From contig PLJM01000017.1 of assembly GCA_003139695.1 (NCBI GenBank), forward strand, positions 1 to 64,000: a stretch of DNA of 64,000 nucleotides. Direction: 5' to 3'. The position numbers were made by a program, and so were the translations under genes. Each line of letters opens with the position of its first letter. Position 1 is the first letter of the stretch. The notes under the pieces are model-generated. The model saw only the letters and a list, made by a program, of their open reading frames with translations. It was not told where the DNA came from and made no database searches. Positions 17,930-28,296 of the stretch are shown piece by piece. This DNA comes from Candidatus Dormiibacterota bacterium. Its GTDB lineage: Bacteria > Chloroflexota > Dormibacteria > Dormibacterales > Dormibacteraceae.

Positions 17930-18814
17930 TTGAAGGCGGGAACCTCCGACGGCATCGAGATCTACTACGAGGAGGAGGGCCAAGGCATCCCGCTCCTGTT
18001 CATCCATGAGTTTGCCGGCGACCATCGGAGCTGGGCGCCGCAGGTCGGTCGCTTCGCGGGCGCCTACCGCTGCATCACATACGCCGCGCGGGGCTACCCG
18101 CCCTCGGACGTCCCGACTGACGCGGCAGCCTACTCCCAGAGGCGTGCAGTCGATGACGCCATTGCTGTCCTCGATGCGGCGGGCGCGAAGCAGGCCCACG
18201 TCGTCGGACTCTCGATGGGCGGCTTCGCTGCGCTGCACCTGGTCGTGGCCCATCCGAGCCGCATTCGTTCTGCCGTCATCGCCGGGGTCGGATATGGCTC
18301 GCAGCCGGAGAAGGGCGAGCAGTTTCGCAAGGAGAGCCACGCACTCGCTGCCGCCTTCGAGTCTCAGGGCTCGGCCAAGGTGGCCGAGACGTACGCTGTC
18401 GGGCCTGCGCGCGTGCAGCTGCAGAACAAGAACCCCGACGCCTGGCGGGAGTTCGCGAAGGCGCTCGCGCAGCACGATCCGACCGGCGCGGCCCTCACGA
18501 TGCGCGGGGTTCAGGCGGCCCGTCCTTCTCTTTACGACCTTCAGGATGAATTGCGTGCGGTGCGCACGCCGGTCCTGATCCTGTCAGGCGACGAGGACGA
18601 AGGGAGTCTCGAGCCTTCCATGATGCTCAAACGGACGATCCCCACGTCCGGCCTGGTGATCCTTCCGCGAACCGGCCACACCTCAAATCTCGAAGACCCG
18701 TTAGCGTTCAACGACGCGGTCGGCGCCTTCCTTACCGCCGTGAGCAGCGGCGAGTGGCGAGAGCGCGACCCGCGCGCGCGGACCACCTCGATCATGGGAG
18801 TCGTTCACCCCTAG
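17930..18814 (+). CDS. Alpha/beta hydrolase
   Basis: Nucleophile elbow GLSMGG; oxyanion HEFAGDHRSW; terminal His GHTSNLEDP. Start codon uncertain (TTG 17930 proposed; ORF open from 17852). Confidence 0.8.
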   Translation: MKAGTSDGIEIYYEEEGQGIPLLFIHEFAGDHRSWAPQVGRFAGAYRCITYAARGYPPSDVPTDAAAYSQRRAVDDAIAVLDAAGAKQAHVVGLSMGGFAALHLVVAHPSRIRSAVIAGVGYGSQPEKGEQFRKESHALAAAFESQGSAKVAETYAVGPARVQLQNKNPDAWREFAKALAQHDPTGAALTMRGVQAARPSLYDLQDELRAVRTPVLILSGDEDEGSLEPSMMLKRTIPTSGLVILPRTGHTSNLEDPLAFNDAVGAFLTAVSSGEWRERDPRARTTSIMGVVHP

Positions 18815-19920
18815 CGGGCGATGGCACCCGGCCGCGCGGCCGCCAGGCCGGCGCCCAGCTGGGCGAGGCAGATAGCGATCATCGCCAGGATCGCCAGCGT
18901 CCATCCGCCGCTGATCGAGTGCAGGAGGCCGGCGACCAGCGGGCCGAGGGCCGAGATCATGTAGCCGATCCCCTGCGCCATGCTCGACAGCCGGCGCGCA
19001 ATGACCTCGTCGTGCGCACGAGAAGCCATGAGCAGGAGGGTGAGGCTGAACGTGCCGCCGGTGCCGATGCCCAGCAGCGTCGCCCACACAAGTGGCAGCG
19101 CTGTCGGTGCGAACAGCACGCCGGCGAGGCCGATGAGGATCAGCACCGAGCACCCGACCACCACCGCCTGGGCGTTGCTGGTGCGCTGCGCGAGAAGCGG
19201 CGCCGCAAAGTTGCCGGCGATACCCACTGCGGACATGACAGCAAGCACAGCACCGGCAGCGACCGGGCTCGAGCCGTGGTCGCGATAGATGGTGGGGAGC
19301 CACGAAAGGAGCGAGTAGTAAAGCGCCGATTGCAGGCCGAAGAAGAGAGTGATCTGCCAGGCGCGGAAGTCCCTCAAGAGGCCGATGTCCCCTCCAGCCG
19401 TGTGGGCGCCCGGCAAAGGATGGCGAAGCTGTGGCAGCCACACGGCGAAAGCGACGCCGGCGGCCACGGCCCAGATCGCCAGGGCCAATGGCACGGATCC
19501 GCCCAGCGCACCCACGAGCGGCACTGTCAATCCCGCGGCCAGGGCCGCGCCGATGGAGAGCGCCATCGTGTACGCCGCCGTCATCTGACCCAGGTGCTTC
19601 GGGAACCGCCGGCGCAGGACGCTGGGCATCATCACGTTCATCACGGCGACCGCCAGCCCGCACAGGACAGTGCCGGCAAACAGGGAGAGGTTCGGCCACC
19701 ACGGGCGCAGGGCGAGGCCGGCGCAGAGCGCGGCGCACATGGCCAGCAGGACCCGCTCCTCACCGAGACGCGCCGAAAGAGGAGGTCCGGCGAATGCCGC
19801 CAGGCTGAAGCAAACCACCGGGACCGCCACCAGCAACGAGCGCTCGAAGTCACTCAGCGAGAGGTCGCGAAGGACCGGCGGTACCTCCGCCACCGCGATT
19901 CGCAGGTTGAGCGCGAGCAA
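18811..19920 (-). CDS. MFS transporter (CynX/NimT-like)
   Basis: 12-TM-type hydrophobic protein, LRIAVAEVPPVLRDLSLSDFERSLLVAVPVVCFSLAAFAGPPLSARLGEER. Confidence 0.75.
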   Translation of the reverse strand: MLALNLRIAVAEVPPVLRDLSLSDFERSLLVAVPVVCFSLAAFAGPPLSARLGEERVLLAMCAALCAGLALRPWWPNLSLFAGTVLCGLAVAVMNVMMPSVLRRRFPKHLGQMTAAYTMALSIGAALAAGLTVPLVGALGGSVPLALAIWAVAAGVAFAVWLPQLRHPLPGAHTAGGDIGLLRDFRAWQITLFFGLQSALYYSLLSWLPTIYRDHGSSPVAAGAVLAVMSAVGIAGNFAAPLLAQRTSNAQAVVVGCSVLILIGLAGVLFAPTALPLVWATLLGIGTGGTFSLTLLLMASRAHDEVIARRLSSMAQGIGYMISALGPLVAGLLHSISGGWTLAILAMIAICLAQLGAGLAAARPGAIAR

Positions 19921-19946
19921 GATGATGCCCGCCGCCGTGAGCTTTC

Positions 19947-22280
19947 TCAGCGCGACTTCGTCCGGATGAGCGACAGAACCCGTTCGGGCGTGAAGGGAAG
20001 CTCGGCGTCCGGCACCGAGAGCGCGTCCGCGATCGCATTCGCAACGGCAGCCGTGGACCCGATCGTTCCGCCTTCGCCGATGCCCTTGGTCCCGAGCTCG
20101 TGGACGGTCGAGGGCGTGACCAGGTGCCTTATCTCAACTGCCGGCACCTCGCCGGCGGTCGGGATCAGATAGTCCATGAAGCTGCCGCTGAGCAGCTGGC
20201 CGTCGGAGCCGTAGCTGATCTCCTCCAACAGCACTGCGCCGACGCCTTGGGCGATGCCGCCGACGACCTGGCCGTCGACGATCATCGGGTTGATCACGGT
20301 GCCGCAGTCGTCGGCGACGACGTAGCGGCGGATCTCCACGGAGCCGGTTCCTGGATCGATCTCCACCATGCAGGCGTGGGTGGCGTAAGGGTGTGCGGCC
20401 TGGACTGGGTCATAGGTGACTGAGACGTCGAGCGAGTAGCCGCCGTTCTCGGCCGGATCCACCGCTGCGAGCTGAGCCAGAGTGACGCCGGCCGCCTCGC
20501 CGTCGACAAGGATCTCCGTGCCTCGGATCGACAATCGCTGAACGGGCTGGTCCATGCGCCATGACGCAGCGTTGAGGATCTCGGCATGAAGCTGTTTCGA
20601 CGCACGATGGGTGCAGGTCGCCGCGGTCACCGAGCTGCGACTCATAAACGAGCCCGTGCCGCGACCGACCTTGGCGGTGTCGGTCTGCTCGACGATCACG
20701 CTTTCAGCGGGGACCCCCAGCTCGGCTGCCGCCACCTGGGCGAACGTTGTCTGGACCCCCTGGCCGATGGCGGGACAGCTCGTCTGGACGCGCACCCTTC
20801 CGTCCTCGCCCACCCAAACCCGCGCCGTGTCGGTGCCCGGAATCCCGACCATGCCGCGCGCCTTGAAGGTCGAGGAGCCCGCCCCTGTGAACTCGACGTA
20901 CGAGCTGAGGCCGATCCCGACCAGCCGCCCTTGAGCGCGTGCGCTCGCTTGCTCACCACGGGCCAGTTCGTAGTCGAACGCGGACAGCGCGACCTCGAGC
21001 GCCTCCGGAAAATCGCCCGACTCGTAGGGATGGCCGGTGACCGCCATGTATGGCATTTGCGCCGGGGTGATGAGGTTTCGGCGCCTCACGTCGGCCGGGT
21101 CTATGTCGAGCCGGACCGCGATGAGGTCCATGAGGCGTTCGTGCGTCAGAACGGCCGTCACCATCCCCACCCCGCGGTAGGGGCCCTCAGGGCATTTGTT
21201 GGTCGCGATTGCGTACGAGTCGTACTCGTAGTCCCGGATGTCGTACGGGCCGGGGATGAGGCCGGCGCAGGTCATCGGGTCAAGCAGCGGGCCGTGCGGC
21301 CTGATGCCATACGCGCCGATGCTCGAGAGCACTGTGGCGCGAAGGCCAAGCACGCGGCCATCTTTCCGAACCGCGGCGCTGAACCGGACCTTTTGGTCGC
21401 GCGCATGGTTGGACGCCTGCAGGTGCTCGGATCGATCCTCGATCCACTTGACAGTCCTCTGGAGCTGCAGGCTGATCCAGCACAGCAGGATCTCCTCGGT
21501 GTACACGTGCGCCTTGAGGCCGAATCCACCCCCGACATCGGAGGCGATGACGCGAACCTGTTTCTCGTCGAGCCCAAGGCTTTCAGCGATCGCCTCGCCG
21601 ACAAGGTGTGGTGCTTGTGTCGAGCTCCAGGCGACGACGCCACCCAAACCGTCAGGCATCGCGATCACGCCACGCCCTTCCATCGGCGCCGCCGATACCC
21701 GTGGATGCACGACCTCGCCCTCGACCACGACGTCGGCCTGCGCGAAGGCCTTGTCGACTTCCCCCATGGTGCGGTGGCCCAGGAAATACCTGTTGTCGGG
21801 CACCGAGTCATGCACCAACGGTGCGCCGTCCGACATGGCGTCCTCGAACGTGACCACCGGCGTGAGAGGAACCAGCTCAGCCCGGATCAGCTCCAGCGCG
21901 TCCTCGGCCTGGTAGCGGTTGCCGGCCACAACGACAGCCACGATCTCGCCGACGAACCGAGCGCGGTCGACCGCGATGATGGGGCGGTCCGGCGCTATTG
22001 CTCCCGGCGTCGTGAGATGGACTCGCATCGGAGCGCAGGTGCCCTGCAGGTCCGCGGCGGTGAAGATCGCGACCAGGCCGGGCGCCAGGCGAGCCGCGGC
22101 GGTGTCGATTCCACTGATGCGCGCGCTCGCCATCGGGCTGCGGAGCATCGCGACATGGAGATGACCTTCGGGCTTCAGGTCGTCAATGAACCGGGCCTGG
22201 CCGCGCAGCAGCGGCCCATCCTCGAGGCGTGGCAGCCTCGTCCCGATCGGCCCGACTTGAACGCTCAGCCCTTCAGTCAT
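19947..22280 (-). CDS. Xanthine dehydrogenase-family molybdopterin-binding (large) subunit, copy 1
   Basis: 777 aa; RLEDGPLLRGQARFIDDLKPEGHLHVAMLRSP, PYRGVG, GIGEGGTIGS. Confidence 0.88.
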   Translation of the reverse strand: MTEGLSVQVGPIGTRLPRLEDGPLLRGQARFIDDLKPEGHLHVAMLRSPMASARISGIDTAAARLAPGLVAIFTAADLQGTCAPMRVHLTTPGAIAPDRPIIAVDRARFVGEIVAVVVAGNRYQAEDALELIRAELVPLTPVVTFEDAMSDGAPLVHDSVPDNRYFLGHRTMGEVDKAFAQADVVVEGEVVHPRVSAAPMEGRGVIAMPDGLGGVVAWSSTQAPHLVGEAIAESLGLDEKQVRVIASDVGGGFGLKAHVYTEEILLCWISLQLQRTVKWIEDRSEHLQASNHARDQKVRFSAAVRKDGRVLGLRATVLSSIGAYGIRPHGPLLDPMTCAGLIPGPYDIRDYEYDSYAIATNKCPEGPYRGVGMVTAVLTHERLMDLIAVRLDIDPADVRRRNLITPAQMPYMAVTGHPYESGDFPEALEVALSAFDYELARGEQASARAQGRLVGIGLSSYVEFTGAGSSTFKARGMVGIPGTDTARVWVGEDGRVRVQTSCPAIGQGVQTTFAQVAAAELGVPAESVIVEQTDTAKVGRGTGSFMSRSSVTAATCTHRASKQLHAEILNAASWRMDQPVQRLSIRGTEILVDGEAAGVTLAQLAAVDPAENGGYSLDVSVTYDPVQAAHPYATHACMVEIDPGTGSVEIRRYVVADDCGTVINPMIVDGQVVGGIAQGVGAVLLEEISYGSDGQLLSGSFMDYLIPTAGEVPAVEIRHLVTPSTVHELGTKGIGEGGTIGSTAAVANAIADALSVPDAELPFTPERVLSLIRTKSR

Positions 22281-22341
22281 GTCTTCAAAGTCTTGACAGT
22301 CCGGTCAATTAGTAATACAAATCACCGATATCGGCAAGCGG

Positions 22342-23091
22342 GTGATTCGGCGCGACAAGGTGGTACAGCCGGTGGGGGGCACGTCTCTAGCCAACAGAGC
22401 CCGCGAATCCATTCTGGATTCGATTCTCGAGCGCCGCTTCGAGGACAGCCGCCTCCCGCCGGAGAACGAGCTGGCCGACATGCTGGGCGTCAGCCGGACG
22501 ACAGTTCGGTCGGCGCTGCAGTCGTTGGAGCAGCACGGCGTGCTCACGCGCAGCCCGCGTCGCGGGACCCAGGTGCACGGCCGCCTGAGCCCATCGATGG
22601 TCGCTCTGCAGCGCCTGATCGGCTTCACGCGACTGCTCGAGGAGCAGGGGTACACGGTGGAAACCCTGACCAACCCAAGGATCACCACCACGCCGCCGGA
22701 CGAGGTGCTCAAAGCACTCGACGCCCCGAAGGGAACCCCGGTTTATGAGATCGACCGGCTGTTCTTGGCCAGCGGCAAGCCGGCGATCTGGGCCATCAAC
22801 TACATCAAGGTCGACCTGTTCGCGGAGCCACCCACTGACGACCAGCTCGCGCAGTCGCCGTTCGACATGGGCGACCTGCTGATCAGCGGCCCTGTCGACC
22901 AGGCCCTCGTGGAGCTGGTGCCACGCAAAGCGACGAAGGAGGTGGCAAAGCAGCTCGGTCTTAAGCCGGCCGAGGCCTACCTTCTGCTGAAGGAATTTCA
23001 TTTCTCGGAGTCCGGGGAAATCCTGGGCTTCAGCTTGATCCACGTCAACGACCACTTCGTTCGATTCCGCCTACACCGCGGTGGGCGATGA
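22342..23091 (+). CDS. GntR family (HutC-like) transcriptional regulator
   Basis: wHTH FEDSRLPPENELADMLGVSRTTVRSALQSLEQHGVLTRSPRRGTQV plus UTRA-like C-terminus. Confidence 0.88.
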   Translation: MIRRDKVVQPVGGTSLANRARESILDSILERRFEDSRLPPENELADMLGVSRTTVRSALQSLEQHGVLTRSPRRGTQVHGRLSPSMVALQRLIGFTRLLEEQGYTVETLTNPRITTTPPDEVLKALDAPKGTPVYEIDRLFLASGKPAIWAINYIKVDLFAEPPTDDQLAQSPFDMGDLLISGPVDQALVELVPRKATKEVAKQLGLKPAEAYLLLKEFHFSESGEILGFSLIHVNDHFVRFRLHRGGR

Positions 23092-25394
23092 AGATCACGG
23101 CAGACATAATCGATCCGGTGGCCATCAATGGGATCGGTACTTCGCCACTGCGTAAGGAGGACTGGCCACTTGTGCGCGGCGAGGGTACTTTCGTCGCCGA
23201 CTTCAAGCGCCCTGGCATGGTCCATGCATTTGTCGTCCGCAGCCCGCTGGCGCATGCGCGGTTCACCTCCATCGACCGCACAGCCGTGCTCGCGTCGCAG
23301 GGCGTCCTGGACGTGATCACCGCGGCCGAGCTGCCCGATCGCGGCCACAAAATCCCGACCCGCCAGTTCGCCGATGAGGGATCGAATCGCTTTCTGCAGC
23401 GGCCCCTGGCGGATGGTGTCGTGCGCTACTCGGGAGAGCCAGTGGCGGTGGTGATCGCCGACTCGCGCTATCGCGCCGAAGACGCGGCGGAGCTGCTGGA
23501 CATCGATTACGAGCGGCTCGAGGTCGTGCTGGAGCCTGACGACGCGGTGGCAGAGAGCGCGCCATTGCTTCAACCGGACGCCGGTACCAACATTGCCGGC
23601 CGGCTGCTGGTCGAGATCGGCGCGCTCGATGAGGCGTTCGCCCAGGCCGACCTCGTGATCAAGGAGACGTTCCGCATCCAGCGCCATGCCGCTGTTCCAC
23701 TCGAGACGCGCGGCCTGCTCGCTGAATATGACACCGAAACGGAATCGCTCACGGTATGGGGAGCGGCCAAGATCCCCCACGTCAACCGAGCGATCCTTGC
23801 CCGAATGCTCGGCTGGAGCGACGAAAGCAGGGTGAGGATGGTGGAGCTGCACGTGGGCGGCGGCTTCGGCGCGCGCGGCGAATTCTACCCAGAGGACTTC
23901 CTCATCCCGTTCGCAGCCATCCGCACTGGTAGACCGGTGGCGTGGGTGGAGGACCGCGAGGAGAACCTGCGCGCCACCAACCACTCTCGCGAGCAGGTTC
24001 ATCGAGTCGAGATGGCGCTGAAGAAGGACGGCACTTTCCTCGCTCTGAAGGACAGCTTCATCAACAACACAGGCGCATACGTACGCACGCACGGCATGAC
24101 CGTGCCAGGACTCAGCGTGTCGATGCTGCCCGGGCCTTACAAGTGGCCTGCTTACCGCGGCGAGTTTCGAAGCGTGGTCACCAACAAGACTCCCGGCGGT
24201 ACATACCGCTCGCCCGGCAGGTTCGAGATCAACTTCGTACGGGAACGGCTGATCGACATCGCCGCGCATAGGCTTGGGATCGACACTGTCGACATCCGCC
24301 GCCGCAACCTGATCGACCGAGCGAGCTTTCCGCACGACGTCGGCACTCTGTATGACGGACATCCGGTCATCTACGACAGCGGCGACTACGAGCTTCTGCT
24401 CGACAAGGCGCTCGCGGCCTTTGACTATGAGGGCCTCAAGCGCTGGCGCCGGGAGCCGGCGACCGCTGGGATGCGACGCGGGCTGGGAATTGGATTCTTC
24501 GTCGAGAAGGCTGGGCCCGCCGAGCGCGAGTACGCACGCGTCGAGCTGAACGACAGGGGCGACGTGGTTGTTTACACGGGTTCGGCATCGGTCGGCCAGG
24601 GTGTCGAGACGATTCTCGCCCAGGTGTGTGTGAGCCACCTCGGGTTGCCGTATGACCGGGTTCGGGTGGTTCACGGTGACACGGCCGTCATCCCCGAAGG
24701 CATGGGGGCTTTCGGGAGCCGCGCCACGATGCTGGGCGGGGCAGCGGTGATGCGGGCCTCGGAACAGTTGAGGAAACGTCTCCTGGACGCGGCTGCCGAG
24801 GAGCTCGAGGCGGCGCCTGCCGACCTCATGCTCACGGCGGCAGGCGTATCCGTGATCGGTGCACCAACGCGCAGCGTCTCGCTGACAAACCTGCTCAGCG
24901 CGAGCGCCGGCGTGATCACGGAGGAGCACCGCTTCGTATGCGACCTGCTGGGCTTTCCGTACGGCATCCACTTCGCGGCGGTCGAGGTCGATCCGGCATC
25001 GGGCGCGATCCACATCCATCGGTACGCGGTGGCTTACGACATCGGGCGTTGCGTCAATCCAGTGCTCGTCGGGGGACAGATCTCGGGCGGTTTCGCCCAG
25101 GGCATTGGCGGCGCCTTGCTCGAAGAGTTCAGCTTCGATGCGAGCGGCCAGCCGCTGTCGGCGAGCTTCATGGATTACCTGATGCCAACGTCGGAGGAGG
25201 TGCCCGATGTTGAGCTGCTCATCACCGAGGACGCGCCATCGCCGCTGAATCCCCTGGGCGTCAAGGGTGCGGGCGAAGGCGGGACTGCTGCGGTGGGTGC
25301 GGCAATCGCCAACGCCGTTTCCGACGCACTGGGCACTGAGGTCACGCGTCTTCCGCTGAGCCCGCAGCGTGTTGTAGAGCTGGTGGGCGCATGA
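23088..25394 (+). CDS. Xanthine dehydrogenase-family molybdopterin-binding (large) subunit, copy 2
   Basis: 768 aa; GGGFGARGEFYPEDFLIPFAA, TYRSPGR, GVKGAGEGGTAAVG. Confidence 0.9.
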   Translation: MKITADIIDPVAINGIGTSPLRKEDWPLVRGEGTFVADFKRPGMVHAFVVRSPLAHARFTSIDRTAVLASQGVLDVITAAELPDRGHKIPTRQFADEGSNRFLQRPLADGVVRYSGEPVAVVIADSRYRAEDAAELLDIDYERLEVVLEPDDAVAESAPLLQPDAGTNIAGRLLVEIGALDEAFAQADLVIKETFRIQRHAAVPLETRGLLAEYDTETESLTVWGAAKIPHVNRAILARMLGWSDESRVRMVELHVGGGFGARGEFYPEDFLIPFAAIRTGRPVAWVEDREENLRATNHSREQVHRVEMALKKDGTFLALKDSFINNTGAYVRTHGMTVPGLSVSMLPGPYKWPAYRGEFRSVVTNKTPGGTYRSPGRFEINFVRERLIDIAAHRLGIDTVDIRRRNLIDRASFPHDVGTLYDGHPVIYDSGDYELLLDKALAAFDYEGLKRWRREPATAGMRRGLGIGFFVEKAGPAEREYARVELNDRGDVVVYTGSASVGQGVETILAQVCVSHLGLPYDRVRVVHGDTAVIPEGMGAFGSRATMLGGAAVMRASEQLRKRLLDAAAEELEAAPADLMLTAAGVSVIGAPTRSVSLTNLLSASAGVITEEHRFVCDLLGFPYGIHFAAVEVDPASGAIHIHRYAVAYDIGRCVNPVLVGGQISGGFAQGIGGALLEEFSFDASGQPLSASFMDYLMPTSEEVPDVELLITEDAPSPLNPLGVKGAGEGGTAAVGAAIANAVSDALGTEVTRLPLSPQRVVELVGA

Positions 25395-26269
25395 AGCCGG
25401 CACAGTTCGAGTACGACGACCCTCAGACCGAGGATGAGGCGCTGGATCTCCTGGCTCGCCATGGTGACGACTGCAAGGTCATCGCCGGCGGGCAGAGCCT
25501 GGTTCCGCTGATGAACTTCCGGCTCGCGCGGCCGGCGCGCTTGATAGACATCAACCGGATCGATTCGCTGAGCTACATCAGACGCGAGGAGGGGCGCTTG
25601 GTGATCGGCGCGATGGCGCGTCACACGCACCTTGAGCACGCGGAGGAGGTGGCGCAAGGCTGGCCGCTGCTGACGGAGGCGGTCGGGTGGGTGGGGCACG
25701 CGCAGATTCGAAACCGCGGCACGATCGGTGGATCGGTGGCGCATGCGGACCCCGCCGCAGAGCTGCCGGCCGCATTCGCGGCCCTCGACGCAAAGTTCCA
25801 GCTGCGTTCGAAGCGCGGCTCCCGGACCGTCAGTTGGGACGAGTTCTTCGTCTCCGAGTTCACCACCGCGCTGGCCCCGGACGAGCTCGTGGCAGCGGTT
25901 GAAGTGCCCGCGCTCGACCCGGGCACCGGTACGGCATTCGTCGAATACGCGCGACGGCACGGGGACTTTGCGCTGGGCGGCGCGGCGGCAATCGTGAAGC
26001 TCGGCCGCGATGGACGCTGTGAGAGGGCGACGATTGCTCTGCTGTCGGCCGGCCCGGCGCCGGTGAGGGCAAAGGCCGCGGAGCAGCAGCTGCGGGGCGC
26101 GAAGCTCGACGATTCGTCCATCCGAGCCGCGTCGGCGGAGGCGGTCAGGGGACTGCGTCCGACCTCGGACCTTCACGGGAGCACCGAGTACCGGATCGGG
26201 TTGCTGCGAACGATGACCGAACGGGCCCTCACCAAAGCAGCGCAACGTGCGGCGAGCAGCACCTCATGA
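25391..26269 (+). CDS. FAD-binding (medium) subunit of xanthine dehydrogenase family
   Basis: CDCKVIAGGQSLVPLMNFRLARP-type FAD motif, IRNRGTIGGSVAHADPAAELPA. Confidence 0.9.
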   Translation: MKPAQFEYDDPQTEDEALDLLARHGDDCKVIAGGQSLVPLMNFRLARPARLIDINRIDSLSYIRREEGRLVIGAMARHTHLEHAEEVAQGWPLLTEAVGWVGHAQIRNRGTIGGSVAHADPAAELPAAFAALDAKFQLRSKRGSRTVSWDEFFVSEFTTALAPDELVAAVEVPALDPGTGTAFVEYARRHGDFALGGAAAIVKLGRDGRCERATIALLSAGPAPVRAKAAEQQLRGAKLDDSSIRAASAEAVRGLRPTSDLHGSTEYRIGLLRTMTERALTKAAQRAASSTS

Positions 26270-26766
26270 GTCGCAGAATCGCGGTCGAGATCAACGGGCG
26301 CGCCGTCGAGGGCGAGGTCGAGCCGCGCCTGCTGCTCGCGGACTTCATCCGCGACAACGCCGGCCTGACCGGCACTCACCTGGGCTGCGAGCACGGTGTT
26401 TGCGGCGCGTGCACAGTGCAGCTTGACGGGCACCCCGTACGTTCGTGCCTGATGTTTGCGGTGCAGGCTCATGGCCACCGCATCGCGACAGTGGAGGGCA
26501 TGGCCCCGGGCGACTCCTCGCTGCACCCGCTTCAGCAGGCGTTCCATGAGTGCCACGCGTTGCAGTGCGGGTTCTGCACGCCAGGCATCTTGATGACGAT
26601 GGAGGCGTTCCTGCGGGAGGAGCCGGACCCAACTTCTGAGCGCATTCGCAGCGCGCTCGCGGGGAACCTGTGCCGGTGCACCGGCTATCAGAACATCATC
26701 ACCGCCGTTCGCCTCGCCGCCGATCGGCTGCAGAACAAAGGGGAAGCGGCAGTCGAGGCGTCTTGA
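26266..26766 (+). CDS. (2Fe-2S)-binding (small) subunit of xanthine dehydrogenase family
   Basis: GCEHGVCGACTVQLDG and CGFCTPGIL...GNLCRCTGYQNI. Confidence 0.93.
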   Translation: MSRRIAVEINGRAVEGEVEPRLLLADFIRDNAGLTGTHLGCEHGVCGACTVQLDGHPVRSCLMFAVQAHGHRIATVEGMAPGDSSLHPLQQAFHECHALQCGFCTPGILMTMEAFLREEPDPTSERIRSALAGNLCRCTGYQNIITAVRLAADRLQNKGEAAVEAS

Positions 26767-26767
26767 G

Positions 26768-27763
26768 GTGCTGATCGACGTCCATTCGCATTACATGCCG
26801 AAGGCTCTGGCGCGCGCGCTCGAGCAGCGAGCCGGCACACCGCGGATCTTGGAGCGTGAGGGAAAGATGCTGATTGAGTACGGCGAACGCTCGATTGCAC
26901 CCTTGACGCCGGTGTTCTTCGAGCCCGGGCTCATCCTCGAGCAGATGGATCGCGCGGCCATCGACCACGCTGTCCTGAGCGTGTCCATCCCAGGTGTCGA
27001 CTGGCTAGAACCAGAGCATGCGGAGGAGGTAGCCGAGGCCGCCAATGAGGAGACGGCGGCGATCGTGGCCCGGTACCCGGATCGCTTCAGTGGGTTGGCG
27101 ACAGTTCCGCTGCAGGCGCCGGAGCGGGCGGTGCAAGTGCTTCGCCACGCGGTGGCCCTGGGCATGAGAGGGGCGATGATCTACTCGAACGTGGCGGGAG
27201 CCCCCCTGGACGAGCCATCGCGCCGAATTTTCTTCGACACCGCTTCGTCACTCGACGTGGCCATCTTGCTTCACCCTACCTATCCGCTGTGCGCGCCTTC
27301 GATGATGGCCGGCGGGATGATCGAGATGACAGGCTTTCTTTTTGACACCACCACTGCTGCTCTGCGACTGGTGTTCGACGGCCTGTTCGAGCGGCACCCC
27401 GATTTCAAGTTCATCGTGCCGCACGCAGGCAGCCTCATTCCATATTTCGTCGGACGCATCGACCACTTTGGCCGCATGCAGAGGCCGGGCTCGACCGGCG
27501 CCATCTCGGGCCCTGCGAGCGACCACATACGCAGGCTATATGTCGACACCGTGTGTGAGTGGGCGCCGGCGATGAGCCTCTGTTGCGACTTCTTCGGAGT
27601 CGACCGCGTCATGCACGGGACAGATCACCCGTTCTGGCCGATGGCCCTTGGGCGGCGGCTGTTGGACCAGGTCGATCTGAGCCCCGAGGACCGGGCCAAG
27701 ATCGAGCACGGAAATGCTGCGCGGTTGTTTCACATTCAGCTGCCCGCGCGAAAGGGCGACTGA
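26768..27763 (+). CDS. Amidohydrolase family protein (ACMSD-like)
   Basis: DVHSHYMP, LHPTYPL, PHAGSLIPYFVGRIDHF, HGTDHPFWP. Confidence 0.85.
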   Translation: MLIDVHSHYMPKALARALEQRAGTPRILEREGKMLIEYGERSIAPLTPVFFEPGLILEQMDRAAIDHAVLSVSIPGVDWLEPEHAEEVAEAANEETAAIVARYPDRFSGLATVPLQAPERAVQVLRHAVALGMRGAMIYSNVAGAPLDEPSRRIFFDTASSLDVAILLHPTYPLCAPSMMAGGMIEMTGFLFDTTTAALRLVFDGLFERHPDFKFIVPHAGSLIPYFVGRIDHFGRMQRPGSTGAISGPASDHIRRLYVDTVCEWAPAMSLCCDFFGVDRVMHGTDHPFWPMALGRRLLDQVDLSPEDRAKIEHGNAARLFHIQLPARKGD

Positions 27764-27765
27764 GA

Positions 27766-28296
27766 GTGGCAAGGCTGCCACTCGTACCAGCGGGGACCTC
27801 GCCTGCAGTCGATTACCTCTATGCGGAGGTCGAGCGCTTGGGGCGGCCAGTGTTGAACCTCTATAGCGTGCTGGCGAATCAGCCACCGGCGCTGGCGGCG
27901 TTCCTGGGGATGTCGGCCTACGTACGGTCGGGCTCGAGCCTGGATCCGCGCCTTCGAGAGCTGGTGATCCTGGCCACGGCGCATGAGCTCGGGCAGGACT
28001 ACGAGGTGGCCCATCACACGCAGGCGGCGGCACGCGTGGGAGTTGAATCTGTGAAAGTGGCGGCGCTCATGCTGGGCGGATCGCTCGAAGACTTCACTCC
28101 AGACGAGCGCTGCGCCATCGATTTCGCACGGCAGGTTGCTCACACCCGCTCATGCGATGAGGCGACGTTCAGCCGGCTGCAGTCGCTGTTCTCGACCGAA
28201 AAGATCGTGGATCTCGTGGTGACGACGGCCTGGTACCACCTCTGCGCGGTGATCTTGGGGTCGCTGCGCGTGGAGCTCGAGGCGGACGCTCGATGA
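27766..28296 (+). CDS. Carboxymuconolactone decarboxylase (CMD/AhpD-like) family protein
   Basis: LDPRLRELVILATAHELGQDYEVAHHTQAAARVGV; start GTG 27766. Confidence 0.8.
   Translation: MARLPLVPAGTSPAVDYLYAEVERLGRPVLNLYSVLANQPPALAAFLGMSAYVRSGSSLDPRLRELVILATAHELGQDYEVAHHTQAAARVGVESVKVAALMLGGSLEDFTPDERCAIDFARQVAHTRSCDEATFSRLQSLFSTEKIVDLVVTTAWYHLCAVILGSLRVELEADAR

Noticed and set aside
20586-22748. 720-aa ORF antisense to the molybdopterin subunit and overlapping GntR
   Set aside because: High-GC shadow ORF: low-complexity, Arg/His/Asp-rich composition with no recognisable domain, while the opposite strand encodes a clear XDH-family subunit.
22998-25403. 801-aa antisense ORF opposite the 23088-25394 gene
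   Set aside because: Same shadow-ORF effect of GC-rich third positions; the sense strand is a well supported molybdopterin-binding subunit.
19947-26766. Aerobic CO dehydrogenase (coxMSL)
   Set aside because: The form I active-site motif AYRCSFR is absent from both large subunits; the general xanthine dehydrogenase-family call is safer.
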